Shown: positions 28,874 to 40,281 of the stretch, piece by piece
Position numbering within the stretch: the stretch's first letter is position 1
Layout of the letters: each line of letters begins with the position of its first letter
DNA from: Synechococcus sp. ROS8604
GTDB lineage: Bacteria; Cyanobacteriota; Cyanobacteriia; PCC-6307; Cyanobiaceae
Assembly (NCBI RefSeq): GCF_014279655.1
Contig: NZ_CP047946.1
Coordinates: 2,108,001 to 2,172,000 of the forward strand
Length of the DNA: 64,000 nt
Reading direction: 5' to 3'
Program-made: the position numbers and the translations under genes
Notes under the pieces: model-generated
Database searches by the model: none
What the model was told of the DNA's origin: nothing
The model's input: only the letters and a program-made list of their open reading frames with translations

Positions 28874-29050
28874 ATGAAGGATTCCGGAGCGCTGTTCTTC
28901 GTTTTCATGGCTGCCATGGCAGCAACCATGACGTTGGTCTACGTGCCGCTTCGGATTTATCTCACGGCGACGGACCGCAGTCGGAGATTGAAATTGCTTC
29001 AGCGCATTCGCCGCTTGAGAGAGGAGCTTGGGCAACCTCTCCAGAGCTGA
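28874..29050 (+). CDS. Small single-pass membrane protein, hypothetical
   Basis: 58 residues. One membrane helix (GALFFVFMAAMAATMTLVYVPL) is followed by a basic, coiled-coil-like tail (TDRSRRLKLLQRIRRLREELG). The ATG at 28874 is chosen; TTG 28868 lies in the same frame. It sits 3 bases from the convergent fabG gene. A conserved short protein of this form is common in marine picocyanobacteria in my experience of the family, but function is unknown. Confidence 0.65.
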   Translation: MKDSGALFFVFMAAMAATMTLVYVPLRIYLTATDRSRRLKLLQRIRRLREELGQPLQS

Positions 29051-29053
29051 TCC

Positions 29054-29818
<765 letters not shown>

Positions 29819-29870
29819 TTACGATCGTGTGATAGTAGGGATCATTAGCCCTTTCAGTCATCAAGGCCAG

Positions 29871-30977
29871 CTAGACACCCCGCATGGTTTCAATCGTGTC
29901 GATGGCATCACCCAGCAGATTGCGGAATAACTCCAACTGCTTCTGACTGCCCATCACCACAAGAAGTTGACCAGGGCCAAGCCGTTCTTCCCCGCTGGGA
30001 TTTCCCTTTAATGCGCTCCCGTCACGGATGGCCAGCACCATGGCCCCACTGCGCCGACCGAGCTGGAGCTCCGACAAGCTCTTGCTGGCTAAGTGACCCA
30101 CGAGCAAGGGATCACGACTTAACCGAAATTCTTCAATTTCAAATTCCGACCCAGACAACAGATCCATAAAGTCCACTGCCAAAGGCCTCAGCGCTGTTGC
30201 TGCCATCACCCTGCCCCCAGCGACATAGGGACTCACCACAACCGTGGCTCCCGCCAGTTCAAGCTTGGCTGCCGCTTCTTCTCTATCGGCCCGAGCAATG
30301 AGCCGGCATCCAGGCTCCAAGCCTCGAGCGCTGAGCGTGACGTACAGATTGGCAGCATCGCTAGGCAAGGCCGCCACCAGGCTTCGACAACGATGAAGTC
30401 CAGCCTCTAGGAGCGTTTCATCGAGGGTGGCATCGGCCTGGAGCACAGGCAAACCACGCTCCTCTGCCGCCAGACGGCGAGCAGAATCCAACTCCACAAC
30501 AAGCACAGGAACGGTTTCCAAGAGCAGCTGTTCAGCAATCTCCCGGCCAATGCGGCCATACCCGCAAAGAATCACATGATTATGCATACGCCGCAGATTT
30601 CGGCGAAACCTCAACTCCCGCAACTGACGGAAGTATCCGGATTCTGTCAGGCCGAGAATCTTTTGAATCGAGAGCTGCACCACCACGATGCCCCCAGCCA
30701 CGATCAAAACGGTCACCAGCCGTCCGGCCTGGGAGAGGGGCTCCACTTCTCCATAGCCAATGGTGCTGATCGTGATCAGCACCATCCACAAGCAATCACC
30801 CCAGTCCCACCCCTCCGTGATCCGATAACCAATCGCACCCCCCATGATCACGATGGCGAGGGCTAGGACGGGTAAAAGCCATGGCCTGGCCAGCTGGCGT
30901 AGCTGAGGCCGATAAAACTGAACGGAATAGGGCTGAAGCCGACGGCGTTGTGGCGACCTCCGTCGAGGCTTCTTCAT
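29871..30977 (-). CDS. Potassium channel protein with RCK domain
   Basis: 368 residues. Two membrane helices surround a pore loop with TIGYGE, the K+ selectivity filter. A basic linker leads to a TrkA-N/RCK NAD-binding domain: HVILCGYGRIGREIAEQL, then VVELDSARR. A C-terminal TrkA-C type domain follows (SGSEFEIEEFRLSRDPLLVGH). This is the MthK-like two-helix channel architecture. It may regulate K+ or ion balance in the cytoplasmic or thylakoid membrane. Its start overlaps the upstream GT9 gene by 4 bases. Confidence 0.92.
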   Translation of the reverse strand: MKKPRRRSPQRRRLQPYSVQFYRPQLRQLARPWLLPVLALAIVIMGGAIGYRITEGWDWGDCLWMVLITISTIGYGEVEPLSQAGRLVTVLIVAGGIVVVQLSIQKILGLTESGYFRQLRELRFRRNLRRMHNHVILCGYGRIGREIAEQLLLETVPVLVVELDSARRLAAEERGLPVLQADATLDETLLEAGLHRCRSLVAALPSDAANLYVTLSARGLEPGCRLIARADREEAAAKLELAGATVVVSPYVAGGRVMAATALRPLAVDFMDLLSGSEFEIEEFRLSRDPLLVGHLASKSLSELQLGRRSGAMVLAIRDGSALKGNPSGEERLGPGQLLVVMGSQKQLELFRNLLGDAIDTIETMRGV

Positions 30978-31807
30978 CCGAAGCCCATCGCCTCCAACAC
31001 ATCCCCTTCTGAGAGTGAGCGGAGATCGTCATTGCCGAGATGCCGAATCACATCCCGCTCGGGCAGTTGATCGTCAGCCAGTCCGAGGGCAACCAACGGA
31101 ACACCGCAAAATGTTGCCATCAGACTGGTCACAGGACAACTGGTCAACACCACATCGGCACAGGCAATCTGCGCGGCTCTCTCGGAAAGCGAGCTCTCAT
31201 CACCGAGATGGATGGTTCGCAACCCAGGAAGCTTGGCTTTGATCGTGAGCGGTAATTGTTTCCAGCGTTCTGAGGGCCAGTCTCCTGCCTTGGCCGTTGG
31301 TTGAAGCATTAACAGGGGACCATCTCCCTGCGGCTGCCTTTCGCGAGCCTGGCTCATCAGCGCGGCAGGCAAACTGATCCGAAAGGCTGCGGCATCCAAG
31401 CTGAGACCAAGCGGAGCCAGAAATCCAGAGAGGCGCTGCGCACTCCAGCCATCAGCCTGGCTCGCTACAGCATTAGAGGCAAATCCAGCCTCTGCAACCC
31501 GCGTCGGGATATGGCTCATGGACAGCATCAGGTTGACCTGACGTCCGTCCGCAAAATTAAGGCATATTTGGAAATCAGGTTCTCGGACGGAGCCAAGGAG
31601 ATTGGCCCAATCGGCCATGGTTTGAGCTGCAGAAAAATCAAAGGGAATGATTTTTTCAACAGAGGGGAGCAACGTCCACAGCGATCGGTAACCAGGGGAA
31701 CAGGCCACCTGAATCGAAGCTCCAAGCGCGTTGGCACAGGCTGCTATGGCAGGCATACGCTCAAGCTGCTGTTGAGCTGTTCCTGGGCTTAAAACGAGAA
31801 CGCGCAT
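30974..31807 (-). CDS. Glycosyltransferase family 9 protein
   Basis: 277 residues with the Rossmann-like pattern of GT9 (heptosyltransferase family): [29 protein letters not shown], then [22 protein letters not shown], the ADP-sugar-binding loop, and [23 protein letters not shown]. The enzymes of this family add heptose or other sugars to lipopolysaccharide or related glycans. The C-terminal part is shorter than in enterobacterial WaaC/WaaF. The ATG at 31807 was chosen over one 15 bases upstream. ATGA overlap with the channel gene suggests co-transcription. Confidence 0.8.
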   Translation of the reverse strand: MRVLVLSPGTAQQQLERMPAIAACANALGASIQVACSPGYRSLWTLLPSVEKIIPFDFSAAQTMADWANLLGSVREPDFQICLNFADGRQVNLMLSMSHIPTRVAEAGFASNAVASQADGWSAQRLSGFLAPLGLSLDAAAFRISLPAALMSQARERQPQGDGPLLMLQPTAKAGDWPSERWKQLPLTIKAKLPGLRTIHLGDESSLSERAAQIACADVVLTSCPVTSLMATFCGVPLVALGLADDQLPERDVIRHLGNDDLRSLSEGDVLEAMGFG

Positions 31808-31879
31808 GAAACAACAGCACAAGGGGTGCGAGCTGATTGTATGGAGGCCGTTTCAGGTTGCTGGGAACAGGAGTCGCTT

Positions 31880-32557
31880 ATGCATCTGTTGATCGCAGCC
31901 GCTGGTAGTGGGCGGCGGATGGGAGCGACCCGCAACAAGCTGCTGCTGCCACTATCTGGACAACCCGTGCTGGCATGGACGCTGGAGGCAGCTCTCGCAG
32001 CTGAAGCGATCCATTGGATCGGAATCATTGGCCAGGAGATTGACCGTTCCGAGATTCTCGATCTCGTGGGAGGCGCTTCCAAACCCATCGTTTGGATTGC
32101 CGGCGGAGACAGTCGTCAAGAGTCAGTGGAACGGGGGCTGGCGGGCCTGCCAACCGAAGCCAAGCATGTGCTCATCCATGACGGAGCCCGCTGTCTCGCC
32201 ACTCCCGACCTGTTTAACCGCTGTGCAGAAGCCGTTCGCAGCGGCCAAGCTGTGATTGCGGCGACCCCTGTCACCGACACGATCAAAAAAGTCGATGCAT
32301 CAGGCTTGATCACAGCAACCCCAAAGCGCGCAGAGCTGTGGGCGGCCCAGACTCCGCAAGCTTTTTCAGTGGATGAACTCCGCCAGGGTCATCGTGAAGC
32401 CCGTACGAATGGCTGGACGGTCACCGATGACGCCTCCCTTTACGAGCGTTTGGGATGGCCAGTCAACGTTCTTGATGCTGGTCCCTCCAACATCAAAGTG
32501 ACCACCCCTTTTGATCTCACTGTGGCTGCAGCAGTGCTGGCCGAACGCCAGGGTTAG
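31880..32557 (+). CDS. ispD: 2-C-methyl-D-erythritol 4-phosphate cytidylyltransferase
   Basis: 225 residues. CTP-binding loop [41 protein letters not shown] and [11 protein letters not shown], as in IspD. It makes CDP-ME in the MEP isoprenoid pathway, so it feeds carotenoids, chlorophyll phytol and quinones. The ATG at 31880 is followed by HLLIAAAG and fits. The last 41 bases overlap the convergent LD-carboxypeptidase gene. Confidence 0.95.
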   Translation: MHLLIAAAGSGRRMGATRNKLLLPLSGQPVLAWTLEAALAAEAIHWIGIIGQEIDRSEILDLVGGASKPIVWIAGGDSRQESVERGLAGLPTEAKHVLIHDGARCLATPDLFNRCAEAVRSGQAVIAATPVTDTIKKVDASGLITATPKRAELWAAQTPQAFSVDELRQGHREARTNGWTVTDDASLYERLGWPVNVLDAGPSNIKVTTPFDLTVAAAVLAERQG

Positions 32558-33449
32558 CTCCCACGCGCAAGACCCCCTGATCTCCATCGAGGGTCGCGAT
32601 CGCGCCCACCGGCAAGGCTGCATTTCCCCCCGGACCATGCCCCACTAGAAGGTTCCCCACCACAGGAATCCCTAAATCATCGCTGCGCTCTCGCAACACC
32701 TCTTCCAAGCTGAAGCCAGCAGAGTTCGAGGCGTCATCGCAATCCAGAAATCGACCGAAGCCAAGGCCGGCGAGCGATTGGAGCAGACCTGCTAGTCGCC
32801 ACTGGGTGAGCATGCGATCAAGGCGATAGGGCGCTTCGCCGATGTCTTCAATCACCAACACAACGCCTCGCAGATCGGGAAGGAAAGGGCTCCCGATCAA
32901 ATGGGACGCCACCGTTAAATTCAGGGTCAATAACGGGCCTACAGCCACGCCTCCCCGCCAGGGCACCCCTTGAAGATCCGGGAGGCCGTGGCCAAAGAGC
33001 AGATCATGCAAACGCCGCTGACTCCACTCGGGTTCATCGGCGAGGGTTGTGATTAAGGGCCCATGGACGCCCCCGCTCACACCGGCCGCCATACGAGCGC
33101 AGAGCAGTGCAGTCACATCCGAGAAGCCCAGCAACCATCCAGGCTGCCAAGCGAAAGGATGCTCCAAAAGTCTGGCTGCTCCCCAGCCGCCGCGTGCACA
33201 GGCCAAGAGGGCGGCATTGGGAACCGCTTGGAAATCACGACGACGTTCCTCATCCCGTCCCGCCAGATAGCCCCAGCGCCGTTGGCTGATGACATCCGGA
33301 CGGATTCGCAATCCCCAGCTGTCCAGAATCGAGAGCCCACGCCAAAGGTTGTCTGTGTTGTCAAGCGCAGAGCTGGCGGCCACCACGGCCACCTCATCTC
33401 CCCGTTGAAGAGGGGAAAGCAACACGTCAGAGCCGTCTGGGCTGTGCAT
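32517..33449 (-). CDS. LD-carboxypeptidase (S66 family)
   Basis: 310 residues. The nucleophile is probably the Ser in GFSDVTALL, and downstream [16 protein letters not shown] and [18 protein letters not shown] carry the Glu and His of the Ser-Glu-His triad of S66 peptidases. These enzymes remove the terminal D-Ala from murein tetrapeptides during recycling, or act as microcin-immunity proteins. Its start overlaps the stop of ubiA by 1 base. Confidence 0.87.
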   Translation of the reverse strand: MHSPDGSDVLLSPLQRGDEVAVVAASSALDNTDNLWRGLSILDSWGLRIRPDVISQRRWGYLAGRDEERRRDFQAVPNAALLACARGGWGAARLLEHPFAWQPGWLLGFSDVTALLCARMAAGVSGGVHGPLITTLADEPEWSQRRLHDLLFGHGLPDLQGVPWRGGVAVGPLLTLNLTVASHLIGSPFLPDLRGVVLVIEDIGEAPYRLDRMLTQWRLAGLLQSLAGLGFGRFLDCDDASNSAGFSLEEVLRERSDDLGIPVVGNLLVGHGPGGNAALPVGAIATLDGDQGVLRVGANPGVRPALLQPQ

Positions 33450-34360
33450 CAGCCCAGCCGCCCGAGAACGAGACCCAACAACAGCAACGCGCCCAAGCGC
33501 ACCTGCTGACTGAAATGAAGGCCATACACCGACATGGATTGTTGCTGGACACTTTTGAGCGCTCGCGTTGCACGTTGCATCCCAAAGGCCACCACCAACC
33601 AGAACGGCCAGAAAATGACTCCGATTCCGGCAAAAGCGGCGGCAACAGCCAGGGCCAGCATCGAGAGCGCATAGGTGATCCCCACGACGCGCAAGACGGA
33701 CGGACCGAGACTCAGTGCGCTGCTGTTTAACGCCATCCGGGCGTCATCCGGACGATCCGCCATCGCATACACCGTGTCAAAAGAAAACGTCCAAAGCAGG
33801 GTGGCAAGCCAACAACCGGCCAAAGGCCAGCCACCATCCAGATTTCCCTCTTGAGCGGCCCAAGGGATCAACACCGCGAAGCCCCAGCACAAGGCCAGGA
33901 CTGCCTGGGGGTAGGCGAACCAACGCTTGGCAGAGGGATAGATCAAGATCGGCGGCAAGGCGAAACACGCCAACACAAGGCAGAGGTTGCGCACGGAAGC
34001 CGGCAAGCTCAGCACCACGCTCAAACTGATGATCAACAGCACGATCAACACAACAACGGCCTGGACAACGCTCAAACTTCCTTGCGCAAGCGGACGCTGC
34101 TTCGTGCGTTCCACAAAGCGATCGATGCGTCGATCCCACAAGTCATTGGCGATGCAACCCGCTCCACTCACCGCCAGACCGCCGAGCACGATCAAGAGTG
34201 CAAGGGCTGTAGAGGGCGGGGCATTCGGAGTGAGCCAGAGACTCCAGCCGGCGGGGATCAGCAAAATCAGTCTTCCGCTGGGTTTGTTCCAACGCAACAG
34301 GGCCACCCATGGAGCCAGGGTTTGACGAAACAACATGCGCTTAGCGGAGCTGACTGACAA
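33449..34360 (-). CDS. 4-hydroxybenzoate polyprenyltransferase (UbiA family)
   Basis: 303 residues with nine membrane helices. The first Asp motif is NDLWDRRIDRFVERTKQRPLA; the second is VYAMADRPDDAR. This arrangement and the KQRPLA pattern match the 4-hydroxybenzoate transferases, used in cyanobacteria for plastoquinone. A start at the ATG of 34336 (MLFRQT) is also possible. The divergent Ppx/GppA gene is 77 bases away. Confidence 0.9.
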   Translation of the reverse strand: MSVSSAKRMLFRQTLAPWVALLRWNKPSGRLILLIPAGWSLWLTPNAPPSTALALLIVLGGLAVSGAGCIANDLWDRRIDRFVERTKQRPLAQGSLSVVQAVVVLIVLLIISLSVVLSLPASVRNLCLVLACFALPPILIYPSAKRWFAYPQAVLALCWGFAVLIPWAAQEGNLDGGWPLAGCWLATLLWTFSFDTVYAMADRPDDARMALNSSALSLGPSVLRVVGITYALSMLALAVAAAFAGIGVIFWPFWLVVAFGMQRATRALKSVQQQSMSVYGLHFSQQVRLGALLLLGLVLGRLG

Positions 34361-34437
34361 AAAGAACTCCAGCTTGGAAACCTTAAACAGAGCTTCTCGC
34401 TGTCTGCTTGAGGCAAAGTGGAAGGGCTTTCAGCGCG

Positions 34438-36048
34438 GTGCGTGAAGTGACAGCAGGGCCGAGCTTTCAAAACGGTCGAGCCTTGCGGAAGATTGCCGCA
34501 ATCGATATCGGCACCAATTCCACCCACCTCTTGGTGGCCTCTGTCGATCCGGAGCTACGAACCTTCAGCATCGAGTTAGCTGAAAAATCCACCACGCGGT
34601 TGGGGGAAAGAGACCCCGAAACAGGCAATCTCTCCGAGGCCGCCATCGAACGCGGGCTCGAAGCGCTTCGTCGCTTTCGCGAGCTCGCCCTGAGTCACCA
34701 AGTGGAACAGATCGTGACCGCAGCCACCAGCGCGGTGCGAGAGGCCCCGAATGGTCGGGACTTTTTGCAGGAGATTCAGGAGCAGCTCGAGCTCGAAGTT
34801 GATCTCGTGAGCGGCCCAGAAGAAGCCCGCTTGATCTACCTAGGGGTGCTCTCAGGCATGCCTTTTGGAGACTGTCCGCATCTTGTGCTGGACATCGGAG
34901 GCGGCTCAACAGAGTTAATTCTTGCGGATGGTCGTGATGCTCGAGCACTCACCAGTACAAGAGTTGGCGCGGTACGACTACAGCGTGATTTCATTCAAGA
35001 TGACCCGATGCCCCGGCAGCGTCGGACCTTCCTGGAAGCCTTCATCCAAGGGTCTCTTGAGCCTGCCGTCAACAAAGTGCTGCGCAGGATCACCCCTGAA
35101 GAAACACCCGTGATGGTGGCCACCAGTGGCACCGCAATGGCCCTCGGAGCCCTAGCCGCCAGTGAGGAGGATCGTCCACCGCTGAAGCTGCACGGTTATC
35201 GCCTCAGCAAACAACGGCTCGACCGGGTGGTTGATCGCTTGGTGGTGATGACACCGGAGCAACGCAAAGGGTTGTCACCCATCAATGATCGGCGCGCAGA
35301 AATCATCGTTCCAGGGGCCTTGATTCTTCAAACCAGCATGCAGATGTTGGGAGCGAAAGAGCTGGTTCTGAGTGAGCGAGCGCTTCGCGAAGGCCTGATC
35401 GTTGATTGGATGCTGCGTCACGGCCTACTGGAAGACCGTTTCAGCTTTCAAAGCAGCATCCGACAACGCACCGTGATCCACCAGGTGCAACGTTTTGCCG
35501 TGAATCAAGCGCGAGCCGAGCGTGTGGCCTCCCATGCCCTCACTCTTTATGACCACACCAAAGACCATCTCCACCGTGATGATGGCTCAGGCCGTGACTT
35601 GCTTTGGGCTGCCGCGATGCTTCACGCCTGCGGCCAACACATCAATCTCAGCGCTTATCACAAGCACTCCTGGTATCTGATTCGCCATGGAGAACTGCTT
35701 GGCTATTCAGAAGCGGAGCATTTAATGGTGGCTGCCATCGCGCGCTATCACCGCCGCAGCCTTCCCAAAAAGAGGCATGAATCCTGGCAAGCGCTACAAA
35801 GCCGTGCAAATAGACGCACCGTCTCAGAGATGGCCTTACTGCTCAGGCTGGCGGTTGCCCTTGATCGACGTCCAGAGCCGGTGGTCAAAAGCTTGCGGGT
35901 CCACGTCCAAAACGAAGATCTTGTCCTGGAGCTCGTCGGAGAACAGGCTGATCAGAATCTGAGTGTGGAGCAGTGGAGCTTGGAAAGCTGTGCCCCCATT
36001 TTGAAGGAGGTCACCGGGTTAAACCTCAAGCTCACGGTTCAGGGGTAA
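34438..36048 (+). CDS. ppx: Ppx/GppA family phosphatase (exopolyphosphatase-like)
   Basis: About 536 residues. The ASKHA-fold N-terminal half has AAIDIGTNSTHLLVA (the phosphate-binding loop), TAATSAVREA, LVLDIGGGSTELIL, and ATSGTAMALGALA. The C-terminal half carries an HD-like helical domain with HACGQHINLSAYHKHSWYLIRH, a feature of the cyanobacterial exopolyphosphatase proteins. It would release phosphate from polyphosphate or convert pppGpp to ppGpp. GTG 34438 was chosen; GTG 34447 and a TTG at 34408 are alternatives. The 3' end overlaps the convergent RodZ-like gene by 17 bases. Confidence 0.88.
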   Translation: MREVTAGPSFQNGRALRKIAAIDIGTNSTHLLVASVDPELRTFSIELAEKSTTRLGERDPETGNLSEAAIERGLEALRRFRELALSHQVEQIVTAATSAVREAPNGRDFLQEIQEQLELEVDLVSGPEEARLIYLGVLSGMPFGDCPHLVLDIGGGSTELILADGRDARALTSTRVGAVRLQRDFIQDDPMPRQRRTFLEAFIQGSLEPAVNKVLRRITPEETPVMVATSGTAMALGALAASEEDRPPLKLHGYRLSKQRLDRVVDRLVVMTPEQRKGLSPINDRRAEIIVPGALILQTSMQMLGAKELVLSERALREGLIVDWMLRHGLLEDRFSFQSSIRQRTVIHQVQRFAVNQARAERVASHALTLYDHTKDHLHRDDGSGRDLLWAAAMLHACGQHINLSAYHKHSWYLIRHGELLGYSEAEHLMVAAIARYHRRSLPKKRHESWQALQSRANRRTVSEMALLLRLAVALDRRPEPVVKSLRVHVQNEDLVLELVGEQADQNLSVEQWSLESCAPILKEVTGLNLKLTVQG

Positions 36049-36841
36049 GGGGATACCAACGCAACTGATCGATTTTGCCCAAGGCCTTAGGTGATCCATT
36101 CCCGTAGCGCAATCGAACCAAGTCGGGTCGTCCCGCGAAGACTTCAAGCCCCTGATCGCCCTCAAACCGTTTGAGTTCGCTCAGAGTGCCCTCAAAGATC
36201 ACCTCTCCACTCCCATTGCGGACGGAGACCCAGCTCGGTTGTGAACTATCAAGGGCGACGGATCCTGGAGTGTTGTTATCGACGTCAACCGCCACGTCCA
36301 CAGCTGAACCGTTGTCACTCGCTGCCATCGGCTGAGGCAGAGGTTGCTCCGTTGCTGCCTCGCTGCTCACTGCTGCTGGTTGCTGACGGTTGCCGCGAAA
36401 GGCAATAGCGCTGATCGCTGTCACCCCAACGAGAAGCAAAGGAATGCCTGCATTCCTGATCCAGCGACCCATCTGTGCATCGTCCTGCTGGCCCTGGGGT
36501 GCGTCGGCAGAGCCGGAGCGCTGGTAACTGCCACGCTTTGTTGGCGCCCCCTTCGTCTCACGGAGCTGAGCTTGGAATTGTTGAACCAGAGGACCGGGAT
36601 CCAATCCCAATTTCTGCGCGACTCGCCGCAGCATTCCGCAAATAAAAACGGATTCTGGAAGATAGTCCCGATCCCCATTCTCTAAAGCTTCAAGCTGTTC
36701 TTTGCCCATGCGCAGCGAATCGGCAAAGGCTTGGCAAGTTATCCCTTGTCTTTCCCGCTCTTCCTTTAAGACACGGCCCAGTGAAACAAGTTCGTCCTGA
36801 CGGAAATCTGAATAATCGATATCCTCCCTAACTTCAGCCAT
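36032..36841 (-). CDS. RodZ-like protein (helix-turn-helix plus membrane helix)
   Basis: 269 residues. The N-terminal 80 residues form a helix-turn-helix domain of the RodZ/Xre type (LKEERERQGITCQAFADSLRMGKEQLEALENG). A single membrane helix follows at NAGIPLLLVGVTAISAIAF. The periplasmic remainder has an acidic/Ala/Ser region and a DUF4115-like tail (SQPSWVSVRNGSGEVIFEGTLSELKRFEG). RodZ organises MreB filaments in rod-shaped bacteria; here the cells are probably small and coccoid or rod, so a cell-shape role is reasonable. The gene converges with ppx. Confidence 0.88.
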   Translation of the reverse strand: MAEVREDIDYSDFRQDELVSLGRVLKEERERQGITCQAFADSLRMGKEQLEALENGDRDYLPESVFICGMLRRVAQKLGLDPGPLVQQFQAQLRETKGAPTKRGSYQRSGSADAPQGQQDDAQMGRWIRNAGIPLLLVGVTAISAIAFRGNRQQPAAVSSEAATEQPLPQPMAASDNGSAVDVAVDVDNNTPGSVALDSSQPSWVSVRNGSGEVIFEGTLSELKRFEGDQGLEVFAGRPDLVRLRYGNGSPKALGKIDQLRWYPLTPEP

Positions 36842-36951
36842 TCCATGGATTCAGCATCTAAATATTTTAGTTGCGTTTCGACAAACTGTCAGCCAGATCA
36901 TTTGTTCACCCAATCAATGAGTGAGGTAATTTTGAAATTAAAGGGTTGAAA

Positions 36952-37023
<72 letters not shown>

Positions 37024-37062
37024 CGAACGCAAATCTTAAACCACAACGGGGAAGCCTGATAC

Positions 37063-37818
37063 TTAATGAGTAGGGCGAAACAGGTGATCATGCTCTGGCG
37101 AGTAAAGCTTGGAGCGCTGCCGTCCTGCCTTTAGCGCTGGACTCACGACGTAAAGAGTGGTCCGGATCAGATTTTGCTCGCGAGAGATCGCTGCCATGCG
37201 ATCCAATGGGACGACTTGCAACCATTCATCAGGCCAACTCACACGGTGACCAATAGCAACCGGTGTATCAGGCGAATAGTGCTTCAACAATGTTGCTTGC
37301 ACCTCTTCAACATGGCGAGCACTCAGATAGAGACAGAGCGATGCTTTGAGGCGGGCGAGATTCTCCAAACTCTCCGTTTCCGGAACCCCAGTGCGTCCAC
37401 CGGCCCTCCCAAGAACAATGGTCTGGACAAGACCAGGGATCGTGAGTTCAGCCCCTAAGGCCGAAGCGGTCGCCTGATAAGCGCTGATACCTGGAACCAC
37501 ATCGACAGCAATACCAGCGTCGTTTAAACCACAAATTTGCTCTGAAAGCGCTCCATACAGGCAGGGATCACCATCATGAAGACGCACAACCTGCAGGCCC
37601 TTCTTCGCTCGATCAATCATCAGTGGAAGCACGTCTTCAAGCGTGAGGGTGCTACTCCGGATCGTTTCGCAGTGATCAGGAGCTAGAGCCGCGATCTGAG
37701 GCGACACCAACGAATCTGTCCAGATCAAAACCTGAGCAGATTGCAAGCGATTCTCCGCACGGCGCGTGAGGAGATCAGGAGCTCCGGGCCCTGCACCGAC
37801 AATCGACACTGTGGTCAT
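37063..37818 (-). CDS. cobM: Precorrin-4 C11-methyltransferase
   Basis: 251 residues. The SAM-binding glycine-rich loop is [14 protein letters not shown]. Typical lines are [13 protein letters not shown] and [25 protein letters not shown], as in CobM / CbiF. It methylates C11 of precorrin-4 in the cobalamin pathway. The ATG overlaps the lgt stop by 4 bases. Cobamide synthesis is complete in marine Synechococcus, so this gene belongs to core metabolism. Confidence 0.93.
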   Translation of the reverse strand: MTTVSIVGAGPGAPDLLTRRAENRLQSAQVLIWTDSLVSPQIAALAPDHCETIRSSTLTLEDVLPLMIDRAKKGLQVVRLHDGDPCLYGALSEQICGLNDAGIAVDVVPGISAYQATASALGAELTIPGLVQTIVLGRAGGRTGVPETESLENLARLKASLCLYLSARHVEEVQATLLKHYSPDTPVAIGHRVSWPDEWLQVVPLDRMAAISREQNLIRTTLYVVSPALKAGRQRSKLYSPEHDHLFRPTH

Positions 37819-38681
37819 GAAGTACCTGGTGTGCGTAAGCCTGGATCAGGCAATGACTTTCGTTTCCCGTATAGCCAAAACAAACCAAAGCCCGCAAGCA
37901 GCAGCAATGAGAGGCTCATCAATTGAGCAATCCTCAAGCCTCCATCACAAAATGGTGGAACGCCTCCCAAGCAGAGCGGATCAATGCGCAGGCCCTCGAT
38001 CCACACACGGCCAAGGCTGTAGCAGAGCAGATACATGCAACTCAAAGCGCCTGATGGGAGTGGAATCCGTCCGCTCTTCCCCCATTGAAATAACGTCATC
38101 AGAAAAATAAAAATCGCCAGATTCCAAATCGATTCGTAAAGGAATGTGGGATGAAAAAATTCTGAATCGGCAAAGATTGGAGGGCGGCTTGAATAAGGAA
38201 TGAACAACTTCCAAGGCAATTGGGTAGGAACCCCAAAGGCTTCTGAATTGAAAAAATTTCCCCAGCGACCGATTGTTTGGCCAAGAATGACCGATGGAAC
38301 CAAAACATCGAGCAGGTCCCAAAAGGAAACTTGCCGCCAACGACAGAACAAAATCACGGAGATCGTGCCTCCAATCAATGCTCCATGGATTGCAATACCC
38401 CCTTGCCAAATTGCAAACACGTCCCACCAAGAATTTTGATAAGAGCGCCATTCAAAGGCGACGTAGTAAAAACGCGCGCCGATAATTGCAGCCAACACAA
38501 GGATGGGAAGGAGGTCGCTAATCAATCCAGATTCGAGATTTCTTTGTTTAGCCAACCAACTGGATAAATTCAGACCTATGAGTACGGCTAGGGCAATGAG
38601 TAGCCCATACCAACGCAAAGTAATAGGCCCGAGCTGAAAAAGCACGGGCCCAGGTGATGTGAAGACAGCGGGAATGATCAC
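37815..38681 (-). CDS. lgt: Prolipoprotein diacylglyceryl transferase
   Basis: 288 residues with seven predicted membrane helices. The Lgt signature is [18 protein letters not shown], and the conserved loop [11 protein letters not shown] contains the catalytic histidine. It adds a diacylglyceryl group to the cysteine of lipoproteins, and two predicted lipoproteins are in the same window. The gene starts 5 bases after petA stop and overlaps cobM as ATGA, so petC-petA-lgt-cobM form one minus-strand cluster. Confidence 0.94.
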   Translation of the reverse strand: MIIPAVFTSPGPVLFQLGPITLRWYGLLIALAVLIGLNLSSWLAKQRNLESGLISDLLPILVLAAIIGARFYYVAFEWRSYQNSWWDVFAIWQGGIAIHGALIGGTISVILFCRWRQVSFWDLLDVLVPSVILGQTIGRWGNFFNSEAFGVPTQLPWKLFIPYSSRPPIFADSEFFHPTFLYESIWNLAIFIFLMTLFQWGKSGRIPLPSGALSCMYLLCYSLGRVWIEGLRIDPLCLGGVPPFCDGGLRIAQLMSLSLLLLAGFGLFWLYGKRKSLPDPGLRTPGTS

Positions 38682-38686
38682 CTTGA

Positions 38687-39619
38687 TCAGACGCCTTCTG
38701 CGGCTTGAACCTTCTCAATCTGTCGCTTCTTCAGAACCAGCATGATCTGAGCCAAAGCAACTGCTGCAAAGAACGCAAGCATGCCGTAGATGCGAACAGG
38801 ATTCTGAAGAACGACTTCGGTATCGAGCTGACCGAAGCCACCAACATTGGGATCGTCGGTAATGGGGGCTCCAGCTTCAACAACATCGCCAACAGAGACC
38901 AGCAGTGCGGGCCCCACTGGAACGGTCTCGGTGATTTCAGAACCATCAGCAGACGTCACGGTGACCAGGCTTGCGCCGTTGTCACCAGGTTCAATGGAGC
39001 TGACAGAACCAGAAGCTGGCGCTGTATAGACAGTGTTGTTGCTCTTTTCACCGGTTGGGTAGACCTGGCCGCGGCCGCGGTTGCCACCAACGTGAATGGA
39101 GTACTTACCAAAACTGATGCTGCTATCCGTTGCGGGATCAGGGGAAAGCACAGGGAAGACGATCTCTTGATGCTCATCACCAGGGATTGGACCCACCAAA
39201 ATCACATTGGGTTGGTCATCGCTGTACTCGCTGAAATAAACGCCCTCCGTTTCCTCTTTGATCTCGTCGGTCCAGCGATCCTGAGGAGCCAGCGTGAAGC
39301 CATCAGGAAGCATCACAACAGCTCCCACCTGAAGGGGAACCTGGCTGCCATCAGCACCAAGCTCTTGAACGCCGGTGTCGTATGGGATCTTGACAACGGC
39401 CTTGAAGACGCTGTCCGGCAGAACCGACTGAGGAACTTCTGCCTGAGTGAGCTTTTGAGCCAGGTGGCAGTTCGCACAAACGATCTTGCCAGTGGCCTCC
39501 CTTGGAGAATCGTAATTTTGTTGTGCCCAGAAGGGATAGGCCCAACTTGCAGTGGGTGCACTGAAGACAGCAAGACCGACGATCAGTGCGGCAAATGTTG
39601 AGGAGAGCAGGCGACGCAT
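38687..39619 (-). CDS. petA: Cytochrome f, apocytochrome
   Basis: 310 residues. A signal peptide ends at ASWA, and the mature protein begins with YPFWAQ, whose Tyr is the axial heme ligand. The heme motif is CANCH. A long soluble lumenal domain follows, with a C-terminal membrane helix ([21 protein letters not shown]). It transfers electrons from the Rieske protein to plastocyanin. An in-frame extension up to 39913 exists but lies inside petC, so the ATG at 39619 is right. Confidence 0.97.
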   Translation of the reverse strand: MRRLLSSTFAALIVGLAVFSAPTASWAYPFWAQQNYDSPREATGKIVCANCHLAQKLTQAEVPQSVLPDSVFKAVVKIPYDTGVQELGADGSQVPLQVGAVVMLPDGFTLAPQDRWTDEIKEETEGVYFSEYSDDQPNVILVGPIPGDEHQEIVFPVLSPDPATDSSISFGKYSIHVGGNRGRGQVYPTGEKSNNTVYTAPASGSVSSIEPGDNGASLVTVTSADGSEITETVPVGPALLVSVGDVVEAGAPITDDPNVGGFGQLDTEVVLQNPVRIYGMLAFFAAVALAQIMLVLKKRQIEKVQAAEGV

Positions 39620-39662
39620 GGGAAAGCGAGGGAGGAAAGAGACAGCAAAGAGGAGGGGCTGA

Positions 39663-40199
39663 TCAGGACCACCAGGGCTTTTCGCCCGTCCGGAAATCGG
39701 TTTCAGTCCACTGACTGACAAACACGTTGTCGTTATCGACGCTGACATTGGCCAAGGCCAAGGACAGAGGGGCTGGGCCGCGAACCACCTTGCCTGTGGC
39801 GTCGTACTGACTGCCATGGCAAGGGCACATGAATTTGTTGGCGCCGCTGTTCCAGGGGACAACACAACCCAGGTGGGTGCAAATGGCGTTAATGCCGTAG
39901 CTCCCGATCGCATCAGGGCCTTCCACGATCAAGTAGGTGGGATCACCTTTCAAGCCTTGGACAAGGCTGCGATCACCTTCGGCGTGGCTACTCAACCAGC
40001 CGCTCGCGGTGACTGCATTTCCGAGCTCGTCTTTGGCGCTGGTTCCACCACCACCCCCGGCAGCCCTGGGCGGGATGAAGTAGTTCGCCACCGGATAAAG
40101 CGCCCCCAGGGCCACGCCTGTGACGGATCCGAAGGTCAGCAGATTCATGAACTGCCGACGGCCCATACCGGGCACATCACTAGCTGGCATCTGAGTCAT
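39663..40199 (-). CDS. petC: Cytochrome b6-f complex Rieske iron-sulfur subunit
   Basis: 178 residues. A single N-terminal membrane helix at [22 protein letters not shown] precedes the [2Fe-2S] domain. Cluster ligands are [10 protein letters not shown] and CPCHGSQYD, both intact. It oxidises plastoquinol and reduces cytochrome f. petC lies 43 bases upstream of petA on the same strand, the usual order. The DUF3067 gene is divergent, 82 bases away. Confidence 0.97.
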   Translation of the reverse strand: MTQMPASDVPGMGRRQFMNLLTFGSVTGVALGALYPVANYFIPPRAAGGGGGTSAKDELGNAVTASGWLSSHAEGDRSLVQGLKGDPTYLIVEGPDAIGSYGINAICTHLGCVVPWNSGANKFMCPCHGSQYDATGKVVRGPAPLSLALANVSVDNDNVFVSQWTETDFRTGEKPWWS

Positions 40200-40281
40200 G
40201 GCTGACGCTCAAGCAACACTGAATGAGGTCCATTATGGAGGGTAAAGGTCCCGTCACGCTTTGCAACGACTGGGCTTTTAG

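Noticed and set aside
39620-39913. In-frame upstream extension of petA.
   Set aside because: It lies in the other frame of petC. Cytochrome f begins at the signal peptide MRRLLSS.
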